Shown here one piece after another: positions 25,748 to 37,860 of a stretch of 64,000 bases of DNA. The DNA comes from Dipylidium caninum (taxonomy: Eukaryota; Platyhelminthes; Cestoda; Cyclophyllidea; Dipylidiidae), in contig QEYB01000926.1 in assembly GCA_017562135.1 (NCBI GenBank), positions 1 through 64,000 on the forward strand, given 5' to 3'. The translations under genes and the position numbers were made by a program. Below the pieces are notes generated by a model. The model saw nothing but the letters and a program-made list of their open reading frames with translations, made no database searches and had not been told where the DNA came from. The number at the start of each line of letters is the position of its first letter. The first letter of the stretch is position 1.

Positions 25748-26106
25748 ATGACGACGTTCGACGTCCCGGCCAACTTCACCCGGTACGACCCCAGCCCCTT
25801 CTCCTTCGCCTCGTGCGTTGTCATCGTGATGGTCTTCTCCATCATCTCCATACTCACCATGGTTGGCAACGGACTGGTTGTCTGGATTGTACTCTCCACG
25901 AAGAGGATGCGAACAGTAACAAATTACTTCCTGGTCAACCTCTCCCTCGGTGACATGCTCTCGGTGTTCCAAATCATCCCAAATGTCTACTATGCCATCA
26001 TTAATGACTGGGCGTTCGGCCTGGCCTATTGTAGATTCTCGCAATTCTTCACTGCTTTTGGGATATCACTCAGTGTGCTGACCTTCACCGGCCTTACAGC
26101 GGACAG
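25748..26106 (+). CDS. GPCR exon 1 (N-terminus to TM3)
   Basis: It starts at ATG 25748 and ends in GAC AG before a GTAAGC donor. It encodes the glycosylated N-terminus, TM1, TM2 and TM3 up to the D of DRY. The frame is open throughout, unlike the mirror copy at 8932-9284. Confidence 0.92.
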
Positions 26107-29100
26107 GTAAGCTGACGTAGTTCTCGTCCAAAAATGCTATCTTTCCTACTGTCGCCACTATCAAAGCAGACTTTCACCAAGGTAGCCTCGCTATACTATT
26201 CCTTAATCTTCTTTCGATAGAAGCCGATATGCCTTTTGCAATGGCAATTAGGGTTTTTGTGTCAAAATAGAGCATGAGTTTGACTCAAAAAATGAACGTA
26301 TTAAACTTTTTCAATTTAAAATAGCATAATTCTGTTTATACATGAGGTAAGAATGCACGATTTTTTTATAGTCCTTTCTCACGGTTGGTAATAGTTGTGA
26401 ATGTGAGGGAATTGAATTTATTCCCGTGCAAAATTGTGAACTGTCTCAAATAAAAGAGTCGGGCCGTTGTAATGAACTAAATGCCACAAACAATGAAGGA
26501 CGCTGCAAAATCGTAGATTTTGATGACGGGGCTTCCGTCGATTTGACAAAACAGTTTCACGCTTTCCCAAATGAATTGGCCCAGTACCGTTTCAGCATGC
26601 GACGATTTCTGAGAGCAATTTTATTTACGCAAAATCCGTCGAAGGCATCACGACGCATATTCTTTTGTGCGTTCACTCACTTGGCAACACCTCATCCCCA
26701 CTTTCTGTGGCGTATTTTTCCCCATTTTCAATTTATGCCGCGCCATATTTTATGAGAGTCATTGGTCAAGGCGAAACAAAGGGAGATTCCCTCAGAGTCC
26801 CTCGTGGGTAGAATGTGTAAAGCCTCCCCAATTATGTCAACGCAGCCATTAAGGCACTTTCCTCATTACCAACGGTAGCTTATTCCAAATGGCGACGTTG
26901 TAGCTTCATATATTCTTCCCTCACCTCCCATCTCCTCTCCCTTTGCCTCCCATTCGTGGAATTAAGCTCATCCTCCTCCTCCTCCACCTTCTCCCCCCTT
27001 CATCACCTTCACTTGTCACGCCCTACTCCCCTTTCACTCCCCCTTTCTGATAACTGATGCCCTCAGCACCATGTGCCACTTCACTTCCCTCACTTTTAAA
27101 TCAACATCGGATAGGCATGGTCGCCTCCTCATGCTCCTCCTCCTTCTCCTTTTATTACTTTCACTTGTCTTGTAGTCATTCTGAGTCAAGCTCCACTTGG
27201 AGTATGGTTGGCCGGGAAAATGTCTGTTGAAAAAGACACCAAAGGAGGAGGAGATAACAGAGATACTAAAGTGGTAGAGGAAGCAGCTTTGTTGAAGTAT
27301 AGCTTGGAGACTACATAATTTTGAAATTAACCTCGACAATTGTTGGTGGTGCAAGCCAACAAGTGCATTTAGCATGTTGACTTCAATAGGGGGGGAGGGG
27401 GGGGGGCGTTTGGCGGAGGCGAGGGAGGAGCAAATGTCATCACATTGAAAAGCTCTTCTCCTTTCACCACAGGGTGAGGAGTGTCTCGTGTGTCCTCTTC
27501 TAAACTCCGAACAGCCAGCCTGGCGGCGATGATGACACTGTTATTTGGGTGTTAAGTGGAATGAGGCCTGGTCGGGCGGGTGGACGGAGGAGCAAGGGAG
27601 GGGAAGACAAGATCATATTTTCTCCTCACTGCCCCCATAAGGAAAGGTTTTTAAATTCTTAGTCCTCCTGCCCGAAGGCTTTGTGGTTGATCGTGGCGTG
27701 GCGAGTGGGCACAACAACCACGAAATGGCCTGTGGGGACCAACTGTCCGGATTTTGTGACAATGCGCCCGACTAAGTGGCCATTTAGGGCGAGTCTGAGG
27801 TAGCAGAGTGTCGTAATAAATGTGAGATTAGGTTGGGCACAAAAACTACAACCCTCGACTCCTTCTTTTTCAGTAAAAGACACCCGCCAAACGTTTTCAT
27901 GCTCCGTTGAATCGGGTTGCAAGTTTTGCGAGCAGCCGGAGTTGCTGGGGGCTGGGGAGGCGACTGCATGAGTGGGCAAATGGTAGAAAGGAATTGGAAC
28001 ACAACATGCTTGTAATGACTTGTCAGTATTGGAATATCAGTTGGGGTGTGAGCGATGCTCGCTTTCGTCCCCAGCGGCCGGTAAAGTGGCAGCCGACGAT
28101 CTGGCATAACCACAAAATATCTCTCCACTTGTCCCCCACCGCCGCGTTCCCTCATCGCACGATCCACCGCTCTCCGTGGAGCGGATGATCGCCATAAGCC
28201 GACTTCCTTTGGCCTTGATGCGAATTGTTCCACACTCGATACGAGGTGATGAGAGCTACTGACAGGATCCGCTGTCACTGGCTCTGGAGATTTGGGCGAA
28301 TCCAACCCCTCAGAGGTGAATACTTTACACCGCGCCTACCGGCGTCTCCGTCCAGCCACACACGCCGCCAACGCCGCTGCTCGCTCACCCGCCTGGCAGA
28401 CGGTGTCGAGACCATTAACTCCACTAGCGTCACGTCACGCCACCTCCGTTTCCGTCCTTCGCCCCCCACCCTTCATCCGCGACCGGCTAACCCTCTCGCC
28501 CCTCGTCATGCTGCGTCGGCTTAGCTCTTCCTGGCTCCGCAGGTTTATTTCCCACGTCGGCTTGGGTGCTGCCGCCTCTGCGACAGGCTTCTCAACGTCC
28601 ACCATGCCGCGGTGAAACCAACCAGTTAAGCATACTCTGCACCTAACAAGGCCGTTTTTTCGCCACCTTGACAGATTTCGTGAACGCCACTGACTCTCCC
28701 CTCTCTCTTTTGACCTTTCTTCGCCCCGCGCCGCCTCGCCTCGCCTCGCCCCGCCCCGCCCCGCCCCGCCCCAAAAGGTACATTGCCATCAAGTATCCTC
28801 TTCGACCACGCTCTCGACCGTGCACAATCCTCTGCATCATCGGCTGCATTTGGATCGTCTCCTTCCTAATCGGCCTGCCGGGCTTAGTGGCGGCCAACAT
28901 TAGCCTGGTCTCGCCCCACCAGGGTGGAAATACCTCGAGCGACGGCAACACCAGCTCCCACTCCTTTGCCCCCTGGGAGTCCACCAACGCCAGTCGTGTT
29001 CTGCATGTTAGACGCGCCTGCGTCTACAATTGGGCCCCGAGTGGGGCATCGCGTAAGTGAATGACGTTCATTTCCACCGTGGCGGGTGTCGGCCCACTGG

Positions 29101-32100
29101 CCTCGAGGGTCAAAGGGCGGGCAAAAAGATGAGCCCAAACGAGGCCACACTTGAGGCGGCGACGGAGGAGGAGGAGGAGGAGACGTTCCAGCGCGAGGCG
29201 GAGTGTAATTCTCCACGGAGACGGGTGTACTAAATTATCGCGGCAGCGACTAAAAGCAGCCGCCACTTTGCCACGAGTAGACAAGGAGGAAAGAGTCAGT
29301 AATGCTGTCGAGCCTGGGGTGAGAGGAGGAGGGGGACGCGCAAAAGTAATTGGCGGAAGCTTTTTAAGTGGCGAGTGGGCTCGGGGCGTCAGGGCGTGGA
29401 GGAGGCGGAAGGGGAGTCAGATCGCCCAACACCACTGCAAATCACCCAGTCTCCGGCGCCTTATTCTACTGTTGGCAATATTCGTTCGCCTAACAAAGGC
29501 ATCTCTGGGGTGCAGTCGTCCGGGGAGGCAGGGATTCCACTTTATAGCTTCATTCCCACGACCATGACGAATTGAAACTAATTACACAATCAATCGGTTT
29601 CACGTCCCTCCTCCCATTAATCGTGACATTTGGGCGCCCTCGTCCTCCACTTTGCCTCCTCCTCTTCCTGTTCTCCTAAACCGATTTTTAAAGGTTCCGC
29701 GGCAGAAATGAGACTTCATCGTAAATATCTGTCCCAGATGAGTGTCAAAGAGGTGTCAAGTCATTCATCCAACCAACCAACCAACCAGTCAGCCTGGAGG
29801 CTTAACAAAGTGGAACGAAAAATCAGTGGACCCGGCGATAAAGCATTTCTTTCTTTCTGTGCAGTATTTATGGAAGTGCACAGAGCCATTTGGAGCTGTC
29901 CACTTTAACCCTCAAGTTGGATGTACACAAGGCCACTTGCCAATTAAGCTTGTCACCTCCGTTAGCCAACTAAAATGGAGGACGCTGACGGCGCCTAGAA
30001 AGCATCTATATGCACTTCTATTAACCAACAGAGGCAAGGCTGCATCCCAATAATTACGTCCTCGTAGGTTATCGTCAATTTTGCAACTCTCCTGTCCGTT
30101 GCTTGCCCACAAAGTACCAATTTATTCGCGGGGATATGCATGTTGGGAAGAAGGTGAAAAGACCTCGTCCATGCACAATCTGGAATGTAATTAGCACCCG
30201 GGAAGAGGGCGAGGAATGCGCGAAATTCGCGTCAGCGCAGCGGATTCCATCAATCTTGTTTGGTGTTACCCTCTCATGAGGTGCCACAAGCGACACATCC
30301 TGTCGAGGAGTGGTAAACCCAGCGTTAACGACCGCACAGTAAAAGTAGTTGAGCTGACAAACCGCAGGAGACGGTGCGATTGTTGCTGCCACCCGCCCAC
30401 CTTCACCTCGTCCCACCCTCTGGCGGTCAATGCGGTGAACATTAATCGCAACCGGCTTGTTGTTTTGCCTTTGTTTGGCGGGAATAGTGAATGTCAGAAT
30501 GCATTGCTAACATCCACGAGCGGTTGGTAGACCCCAGAAACGAGACCTTTCGGTCTCTTGACGCATCGCCCACATTTTGGGCTTCGACGTGGGCGTTTCA
30601 GCCCTTGACACTGATCTGCGCTTCACACATCTTCGGGTGTGGTGAGGAAGATTGCGGACGGAGGCAGGTCCGCCTGCGCCGCGAACCACTTGCCGGGCTT
30701 CGTGCCACGGACAGCTTATGCGGGGAAAGGGAGAAGAGGAGAGAAGGAGAGACGAGGCCCTTGTCTCACCTTAGGGGCCACGTACTTCGGCTCCAATCCA
30801 GCTCCGCAACCTCTCGGCGTCGACACGGGCGAGAAAGCCACGAGTTCTCGGTGAATCGCAGCGATCTTCCACCTCTGAGTGACTGTAAATGTCGCATAGG
30901 CGATTATGTGGACGCGGTGGTGCCTCGCGGTCAGAGGTTTGCGCCGTCGAGTCCAAAACCTGCCTTTTCGTGCCTTTTATTCCCTTCCTGCGCCCATGTA
31001 AAGCCTCCTCCCGTGTCTCCTCTCTACTCATCGGCTGACCGATGGAGAGGAGGGGCGAGGGAGGTGAGGTGAAGCCTCGTTCTGTTGAGATAAGGTCCAT
31101 GGCCATGCAACCAGCCCACTCAGCATTCGCAAAGGGCGATGGCGGAGAGGAGGAGCCCTTCCAAGTTCAAATGGGGACTGACTTGTGTGACACACAGTTG
31201 GCCTGCGTCCGAAAGTAACTCTGGTGTTGGTGGAGAACGAAAAGTGCCCACTCCCACTGCCACTGCCACCCCCACGAGCGCAGAGAGCGAAGCGGTGCTG
31301 ACGAGTACAGATGTAGCGAATCCCCTCGAAGCCTGGCAGGCGCCACAGCATCTCGCTTATGTTCACTTTCCGTGTACTTTATTCGCTGCTGACATAACAT
31401 GCCGGCAGTGGTGCAGACAGGGCGCAGGGGGCGGGAAGGGGGACGGGCAACGGGGGGTGGGGGTGGAGGTGGGGGACGTTGATGACGCCTTGGTAACGCG
31501 CCAAATGTGCTGTCATCGTCCCGAAAAATGGTGAAGTGGGCTGCGACTCGCGTCGGGCCCATTGTCACCCGAGCGTCGGGTGTGCCCCATCGTCATCGTG
31601 GCGATTTCTCTCCTCCCCACACCCAAATGATGATGCGTCCTTCCACTAGGGGGCTTAATTAGCGGCTCTCGGAGCATGGTTATTAGCACAATTGCCACGA
31701 CCTCGCCCAAGCATCCCTTTTCCCTCTCTCTCTCTCTCTCTCGCTTTGTCCTTTAGCTACGATGTCGCCCTGTTTATCCTCATGTACGTCCTCCGCTCAC
31801 CATCCTCTTTGCCACCTACATTCCCATCACCGTGAAGCTGTGGTCGGATCGGGGCCTCGGCGAAGTCACCAGGGCTCAAATTGAAGGCATCAAGTCAAAA
31901 CGAAGAGTATGTGCCTCCTCGCCCTTTTTTAACCTATTCATGCATGCCGATGCTGTGGAGTACTTGGGCGAGGGAACTCACTCACCGAGTTCAGGGCGGG
32001 TTGGCGATGTTCGACCCTGCCGTAAGCCTGCAATCCGGTGCTTCAGCGCCGACACCACACGCTTCCCAATGTGGCACGCACCCCGTGGATAGAACCAAAA

Positions 32101-35100
32101 TGCCCTGATTGTTGCACTCGCCCTCCGGCGCCAACTTGATTTGACAGAAAGGGGGAAAAGAGTGGTGTGGCTGCCTCGGCCGCCCACCTGCCATGACACG
32201 ATTTTGTGTCTCCGCCCTTTCCTCTGTCTGGGCCACTCTTTTGTTCTCACGTGTCTCGCCACCAGTCGCTGCTCACACTGGCCAACGATATCTGTAATCA
32301 CCTGAACGAAGCACTAGAAATATTCAGCAGCGGCTGCGCTCCACAACCCTCGCGTGGGTGATGACGGAGTTAAGTCCCCAGTGCGGCCAGTCGGTGGGGA
32401 AGAAGAGGACTCGGAGGCCACGAAGCCGCCTCCCCGCTGTTAACACGTAATTTCACCTGTCAGAGCTCTAAATTGCCACTTCTCTTGCTCCCGCTCTGCC
32501 AGCCACCTTTACCGCTGCACCATGCAATTTTGCACTCACCGTTCGGAGGAAGGCTCAGTGCGGATTAAAGTAACGCCACAACTTGTCCCCTTTAGTGTAA
32601 CTTTTGACCCGGGTTGGTGGTGTTGACCTTGTTTTGCTCAACAATTATTCTCTGCCTCTCTCTTCTCCGTGGTACCGCGATGACAATTGGCGGCGACACG
32701 GGGTGTATTGGGGAAGAGCACTTCAAAATGCGCACTTACCCTTTTCGTGGAGGAGAGCGCTTGTCTCCCATGCTTGTCTCACTTGACGGCTTTTGGCAGC
32801 CCTCTGAACCTTCCAGAAGCCACCAGTGAGGAATATTCGAGCGTGAGTCGGTCACGTGGATGCGTTTGAGCATCTCATCCGCCGGTCGGTCTCGCGACGT
32901 TTAGCTGCACTGCACAGGGCTCTTCACTCTCCACTCAAACAGTACCGCGCGTATTCTCCGGCGGAGGAGTGTGTCCAAAGCCGGGCCTGCCCACATCTCA
33001 TGGCCCCTCAGGCAGTGATGGCAGAGCTCTCCACGTCTGTTCACATCCATCCATCCAGCCCATAGTTCGTTGCTTTAAGAGATGACGTACGCAGAAGGAG
33101 AGGAAGAAGACGAAGAAGTAGGAGGAGGAAGAAGAAGAAGTAGGGGAAGGAGGAGGAGGCGGAGGATGAGGAGGAAAAGGAGATCACAGAGCAGAGGAGG
33201 GGAGGGGATTTGTCGCACCGCCATATCTCGTCGCTCCCTCTGACAACACCTCACTACTTCATGTGCTCCATGGAGGTTCTCTGCACAAGGCCGTCGTGTA
33301 ACGTCGTCCAGCCCCTTTCATTTCAACTCGGTGCACACACTCTGACAGCCGAGGGTCCCTCCAGACGCATGGTGCGTGAAAGAGGGCACTGGACGGAGTC
33401 CCACCTGTCCGTGGGGGAGTGTGGCTCGCGGTCAGGAGGTCGGAAGTAGACCGTGTCATTTGCCACGGCTGCATCGGGCTGCACTCGGAATCGGACTCGG
33501 ACAAACTCAATGTCAGCAGGGAGGTTGGACCCATCGTACTTGACGTACAGCAGGACGACTGGTGGACTCCCAGTGCGACCTTCGTCACCGTGACGCCGAG
33601 GGTAGGTGCAGCGTGGCAGAGAGAGCCCCACGATGGCGTGTAGATAAAAGTGGATTTTAAAAGAAACGCCAAAGCATCACAGGGCAGAGACGTGGGCGCG
33701 GACGCAGGCGTAGGCGGACGAGGACGAAAATGGGGATGAGGCGGCGATTCACTGTTGACTCTGCAGTTAATTATTTAACCACATACATTAATTCATTGTT
33801 CTATTCTCGCACAGTTGGTTGGCAAAATTAACTCTCCCTCACTTGTGAGAGTCTTTGTCTTCCCGAGCCGTGCTTTTATGCTCTAGGGCCCATTGGTGCC
33901 TCTATAAATAATCACTGCCACACCTTCTGACTCATTTCCTAACTCGTCAATTGATTGTATAACTAGCTCGTCCGCCTTTTGCTTAAGTTATCTCTTAGAG
34001 CATCGGATATTTAATTTCCTTCATCAATGGGGCGGTGACAAGTCGGCAGACAATTGACTGATAGCTTCGTGCACTCGTCTATTGGTTGATTCACTGACGC
34101 GTCAGGCTCGCAACCATTCTTCCATTGGTCCACCGCCTGTCCGCCAATCACCGAACCAAATTGGTAGCCAATCATATCGCTAAGGGTCTGCTAAATCATC
34201 CATTCATTGATTCCCACTAAATTCTTCTATTCATTGACTCCTTTGTTAGTCTTTTTTTGCCTCCATTCCTCATTCTAGTATTGAATGGCCAGTCGTTAAC
34301 CGTGTAATTAATTAAATAATTAAATCATTCTTTCTTTTGTTAATGAACAAGTTTTCCGCTGGCTCCGCTATTGTCCAGTTCATTAAGCACTTGTAAATTC
34401 ACTCAAATTTTGATCCACCAACTTTTCGTGCGATTTTTACGTTGCCGCGGGGCAGTCCATTCGCCCCTTCATTGTTTTGCTTGTTCTTCCACCCACTCAT
34501 TGTTCATTATGTAATGAGGTGATTCATTCACTGGTACATTCAATCATTCACACAGTAGCGTTTCTTCAATTCTTCACTGATACTTTCGTTAGCCCATTCC
34601 TCTTTTCCCTCCGCTGACACTTTCCTGCTCGGCAGTTAATTTGTTCGTTACCCAAATAATGAAATCACATTTTTATTCATCAGTGCCAACTTTCACTTAT
34701 TTACTTATTTATTTGTTGGCTCATTCATTTACTCGTCTAGTTGTTTCGTCGAATTACTGATTAATTTTTGATTGCCTCATCCCTGACTTACTCATTCGCC
34801 CTTCGCCACCTTGATTTCATGTTTTTCCTCGCACAACCTCTGATTCCCTGATCGCGCCCCTCATTCACTCGCTCTTTGCCCCTTAACTTTCGCCCCCTCA
34901 CTTCTTTCCTTCCTCCATGGATTGGATCAATCATTGTGTCACTTCATTTCTGAGTTACTTCCCCTGTCCATTGCCTTTGCCGAGTATTCATCTGCCCCAT
35001 TCAGTAGCGAGGCTCTCATCACTCACTTGTTCAGTCGTTGACGCGAGAGTCATCTTTGACAGTCGCGCCACACCGGGAGCCGCGCTGGAGGGGCGGGGGG

Positions 35101-37006
35101 AGAGGGGGCATGGGCGAATGAGGTGTTTTCGTCCCCTTGAGAGCAGTGGGCCCCGAAGAGACACGCTCGGTATGGGGAACGAGTGACGAGGCCGCTGAAG
35201 TCCGCTTTTTGCCCTCCTTAGTATGCGGGAACTCACGAGTGGTCGAGAGTCAACCAAAGGGGCCGGGTGTTTAGCCACCTGCTAAGCCACTTGTAAGACA
35301 TGGCAGTGGCCCGTGACGCCTCACTTCCCCCTGCCACTACTACTCACGAGGATGCCACACACCTAAGTAGTCTCTCTCTCCGCCCCTCCCCTGTCCCTTT
35401 CGACCAAAGCTTGCCAAGAAGAAGAACTCCCCACCCTGCATCGATGACAACTCCCTCACCCGCACCCGCCCCACGCACATGCACACGCAACAGACAAAAT
35501 TGTGGCTTCCGCCTCCCGCTTGCTCGACACGACTTTGTGGGCGGGGCTCCCACACGAGAGCCCATTCGTCCCTCCTCTCTCTTCCGCCGTTGCCCAGACC
35601 TCGAGTGACCACTCGCCTGTTTACCCGTCTTCCCTCTTATTTTACATCCCAGGTGGTAAAAATGCTGATTGCCGTGATGGTAATATTCGCCATTTGCTGG
35701 CTCCCCTACCAACTCTTCTTCCTCACGTTGCACGCACCGATCGACCAGGAGAATCCCAATCTCCCCGTCATCTTCATCTGCTGCTATGGCCTTGCAATGA
35801 GCAACAGTGTTTACAACCCCGTCGTCTACTGCATCATGAATCGCAGGTGCGTTCCCTGCTGCCTTATTCCGCCTCCTTCCTGACGCATTCAACCACCACC
35901 GAAAAGGTCGACCTGTTGACGCCCTCTTTTCCTGGTGTGAAAAGGGAGCGGGACTAGGGTAGGCGGCGGAGGAGAGGACATTGTGCACATTAAAGCTTCT
36001 CTTAGTTGAGACTAGAAGTGCAGCCTCTCGGTGGTGAGGGATTAGGCCGCCTTCTACGCTGCGCATTCACCATTTCGCAGAAATCATCATTTACCTCCTC
36101 GAGTCACCACTGAGTCACTTTGTCTCGAGCCTCATGAGATTTCTGCTTTTTACGCGAAGTACCTAGGCCAGGCCATCCACCTGGGGAAGGAGGCATTTGC
36201 CCAAGTTGTTAGGATTCCACTGCGTGGACGCTGATTGGTCGAGGCCGCCGACCAATGGCAGTTGAGTGCTCGGGAGAATATTTTTACAAGCCTCCACTGG
36301 ACTCCTTTTGGCGATTCCGCATGTTGCGTAACAATACCTGGGGGGTGACAAAAGTCGGGGAGAGCGCCTCATACCTTTTTATGCAGTTAGGCAAACGGCC
36401 ACTCTTACCATTCGACCTGGACAGATTTCGTAAAGGGGATTGGTTGGGGTAGGATGCAGAATGGTTGATTAATGTCCCCAAGAGAAAATTGGGGTCTAAG
36501 AGTATTCAATGGTCACAGAGTGGTGAGAAAATCTCCTCAAATCAGACGCTTCTCTGCACCGAAACGAAATCCACGTCAAAAGCCCGACCGCAATGTGCCT
36601 CCACCAAGTAGACTATTTTTGTTTGAGAGAGACACATGAAACCATCGGGCTATTTCCAAATGTGCGTCTGTTTCGTGTCCCATTCCACTTGAGGCAGGTG
36701 AATTGAGCCGTTACTTTAGACTAAAAATAAGGGAGTGGAGGGGCTGGGACGACTGCACGCATCATAGCAGTGAATTATCCCCTTTTTTTCCGCAGATTTC
36801 GAGACGGTTTCCTCAGTGCAATCGGGTGTTGTCCCTTCGTGAAGCATTACCGCCGAAAGTGCCAACGCACACGATTCCATCGTAATTTTCAGACCATCTT
36901 CGTCTCCTCCGAGGCCGACCACGGCGTCCTCTCAAACCAACTGGCCCAAAAGTATAACGCGAAAAGGGTGCCAAGGCAAAATACCCTCACCTCTGAGACA
37001 GGGTAG
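25748..37006 (+). CDS. Tachykinin-receptor-like neuropeptide GPCR, five coding exons
   Basis: This is a class A (rhodopsin family) receptor of the plasma membrane. The closest resemblance I can see is to tachykinin/neurokinin receptors, which bind short amidated peptides. Exons are 25748-26106, 28778-29052, 31757-31906, 35653-35846 and 36796-37006. Visible motifs are an N-terminal NFT glycosylation site (residue 9), GN in TM1 (residues 40-41), D69 in TM2, Cys95 before TM3, DRYIAIKYP at the end of TM3 (119-127), CWLP in TM6 and NSVYNPVVY in TM7, followed by FRDGF and a CC pair that may be palmitoylated. The five exons total 1189 nt. The frame closes to about 396 aa only if one base is restored in each of exons 2 and 3. 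The upstream TTG at 25664 is in frame but is not an ATG, so 25748 is preferred. No promoter was identified. The ligand is unknown. Confidence 0.88.
28741..28772 (+). repeat. CCGCC-type pentanucleotide tract at the GPCR exon 2 acceptor
   Basis: (CGCCT)n changing to (CGCCC)n directly before AAAAG and exon 2, acting as the polypyrimidine tract. The opposite strand has repeated GGGG runs and could form a G-quadruplex. The mirror tract is at about 6197-6230. Confidence 0.85.
28778..29052 (+). CDS. GPCR exon 2 (DRY to extracellular loop 2)
   Basis: The acceptor follows a CCGCC-repeat tract ending in AAAAG. The exon completes DRY, then encodes intracellular loop 2, TM4 (WIVSFLIGLPGLV) and a Ser/Asn-rich loop 2 with the conserved Cys (RAC). 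It ends before GTAAGT at 29053. Near 29030 this arm has TACAATTGG where the left arm has one more A. With that A the exon ends as GPEWGIA and joins exon 3 in phase. Confidence 0.85.
31716..31742 (+). repeat. (CT)n tract at the GPCR exon 3 acceptor
   Basis: About ten CT units 14 bp before the exon 3 acceptor, serving as the polypyrimidine tract; the left-arm partner is shorter and degenerate. Confidence 0.8.
31757..31906 (+). CDS. GPCR exon 3 (TM5 and intracellular loop 3)
   Basis: The acceptor follows a (CT)n tract and TTTAG. It reads YDVALFILMYVL, then needs one extra C in the run at about 31790 to continue as TM5 (LTILFATYIPI) and the basic loop ending SKRR before GTATGT. A homopolymer deletion error is the simplest explanation. 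Confidence 0.8.
35218..35300 (-). repeat. Short dispersed repeat, inverted partner at 16083-16165
   Basis: Matches the spacer segment with a few substitutions and indels. It immediately precedes the segment duplicated at 37668-37860. Confidence 0.75.
35305..35511 (+). repeat. GPCR intron 3 segment, inverted partner at 37668
   Basis: Source or partner copy of the fragment at 37668-37860. It lies within intron 3, about 140 bp before exon 4. Confidence 0.85.
35653..35846 (+). CDS. GPCR exon 4 (TM6 and TM7)
   Basis: The exon opens with VVKMLIAVMVIFAICWLPYQ, the tachykinin-receptor TM6 signature. It then encodes extracellular loop 3 and TM7 with NSVYNPVVYC, and ends MNR before GTGCGT. It lies outside the inverted repeat as visible here and is in frame. 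Confidence 0.93.
36796..37006 (+). CDS. GPCR exon 5 (cytoplasmic tail)
   Basis: The acceptor is TTTTTTTCCGCAG. It encodes RFRDGFLSAIGCCPF, the helix-8 region typical of tachykinin receptors, then a basic Ser/Thr-containing tail ending TSETG and TAG at 37004-37006. Confidence 0.92.
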
Positions 37007-37335
37007 AGGCTGGAGCAGACGGAAGAAAACTGTGACACGCAAAAAATACACTCTTTTAGATGTCCCCCCAGCCCCTCACCTTCGTCTCCCCCCTTCCGTC
37101 CCCAACCCAACGCAGATTTATTATGCCCCACTTAGAAGGACTTCTTCCCATGATTCCCCTTTCTTCGTTTTGTTCTCTTTCCCTTTTTTTTCAACGCTGT
37201 ATAAAAGCTCCACTTTTACCGGCGCGTGTCGCTATCGATCGGGGGCAGGTGGCGTCATCGCTTGATCGATTTATTGGCTTCCGTTGACTGCAGTGGGTGG
37301 CGCGAGCGGAGCGGAGCGGGGGGAGAAACTACGAA

Positions 37336-37545
37336 AAAAGCAAAAAAGCCTAATTTTCAAGCTATTTATTATAATCAGTCGAAATAACTTTAACTGACAC
37401 TTATTTACTAGCAGAATTACTAAACCATTCGAAGTCCTTTACAATAACGTTTTTAACAATGCATTAATTTTTTCTTATAAAAATAATCCGTAATTATAGA
37501 AAAGGTAACATACGGTTGGAGAAAAATCGCATGAACATGAAGCCT
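37336..37545 (+). repeat. Three-copy dispersed repeat, copy B
   Basis: Closest to copy A over the first 100 bp. It lies just downstream of the GPCR stop codon and upstream of the inverted intron fragment. Confidence 0.78.
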
Positions 37546-37667
37546 TATGTGGCCGTCGTAAAGCGTTATTTTGCGATAAATTTGGTGGAGAAAGAACCGA
37601 AGACTGCGCTGTGCGAGGCGCATTCGGGGAACGCCTCACGATGGAAAGGATAATTGCTTTCCTTTAA

Positions 37668-37860
37668 TCGGAAGCCACAATTTTGTCTGTTGCGTGTGCA
37701 TGTGTGTGGGGGCGGGGGCGGGTGTTGTCATCGATGCAGATTGGGGAGTTCTTCTTCTTAGCGGGCTTTGGTCGAAAGGGGTATGGGAGGGGCGGAGAGA
37801 GATACTACTTATGTGTGCGGCATCCTCGTGAGTAGTAGCGGCAAGGGGATGTGAGGCACC
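37668..37860 (-). repeat. Inverted fragment of GPCR intron 3
   Basis: Reads in reverse as 35305-35511. Shared landmarks are GAAGCCACAATTTTGTC, CATCGATGCAG, GAGTTCTTCTTCTT and CATCCTCGTGAGTAGTAG. It joins the third peptide-gene unit almost directly at 37861. Confidence 0.88.

Larger units (their letters stand above)
20166..34577 (-). repeat. Right arm of giant inverted repeat
   Basis: This is the mirror image of 1-14613. It contains a broken secreted-peptide gene and GPCR exons 1-3 on the + strand. The match was followed out to 34577, where the window start is reached on the other arm; the true outer end is therefore unknown. GPCR exon 1 is intact here but damaged in the left arm. Around the peptide gene the reverse holds: the left arm is clean and this arm has scattered one-base indels. 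Confidence 0.93.

Noticed and set aside
35344..36066. 240-codon open frame on the - strand
   Set aside because: It is antisense to GPCR intron 3 and exon 4; no motif, and GC-rich DNA gives long chance frames.
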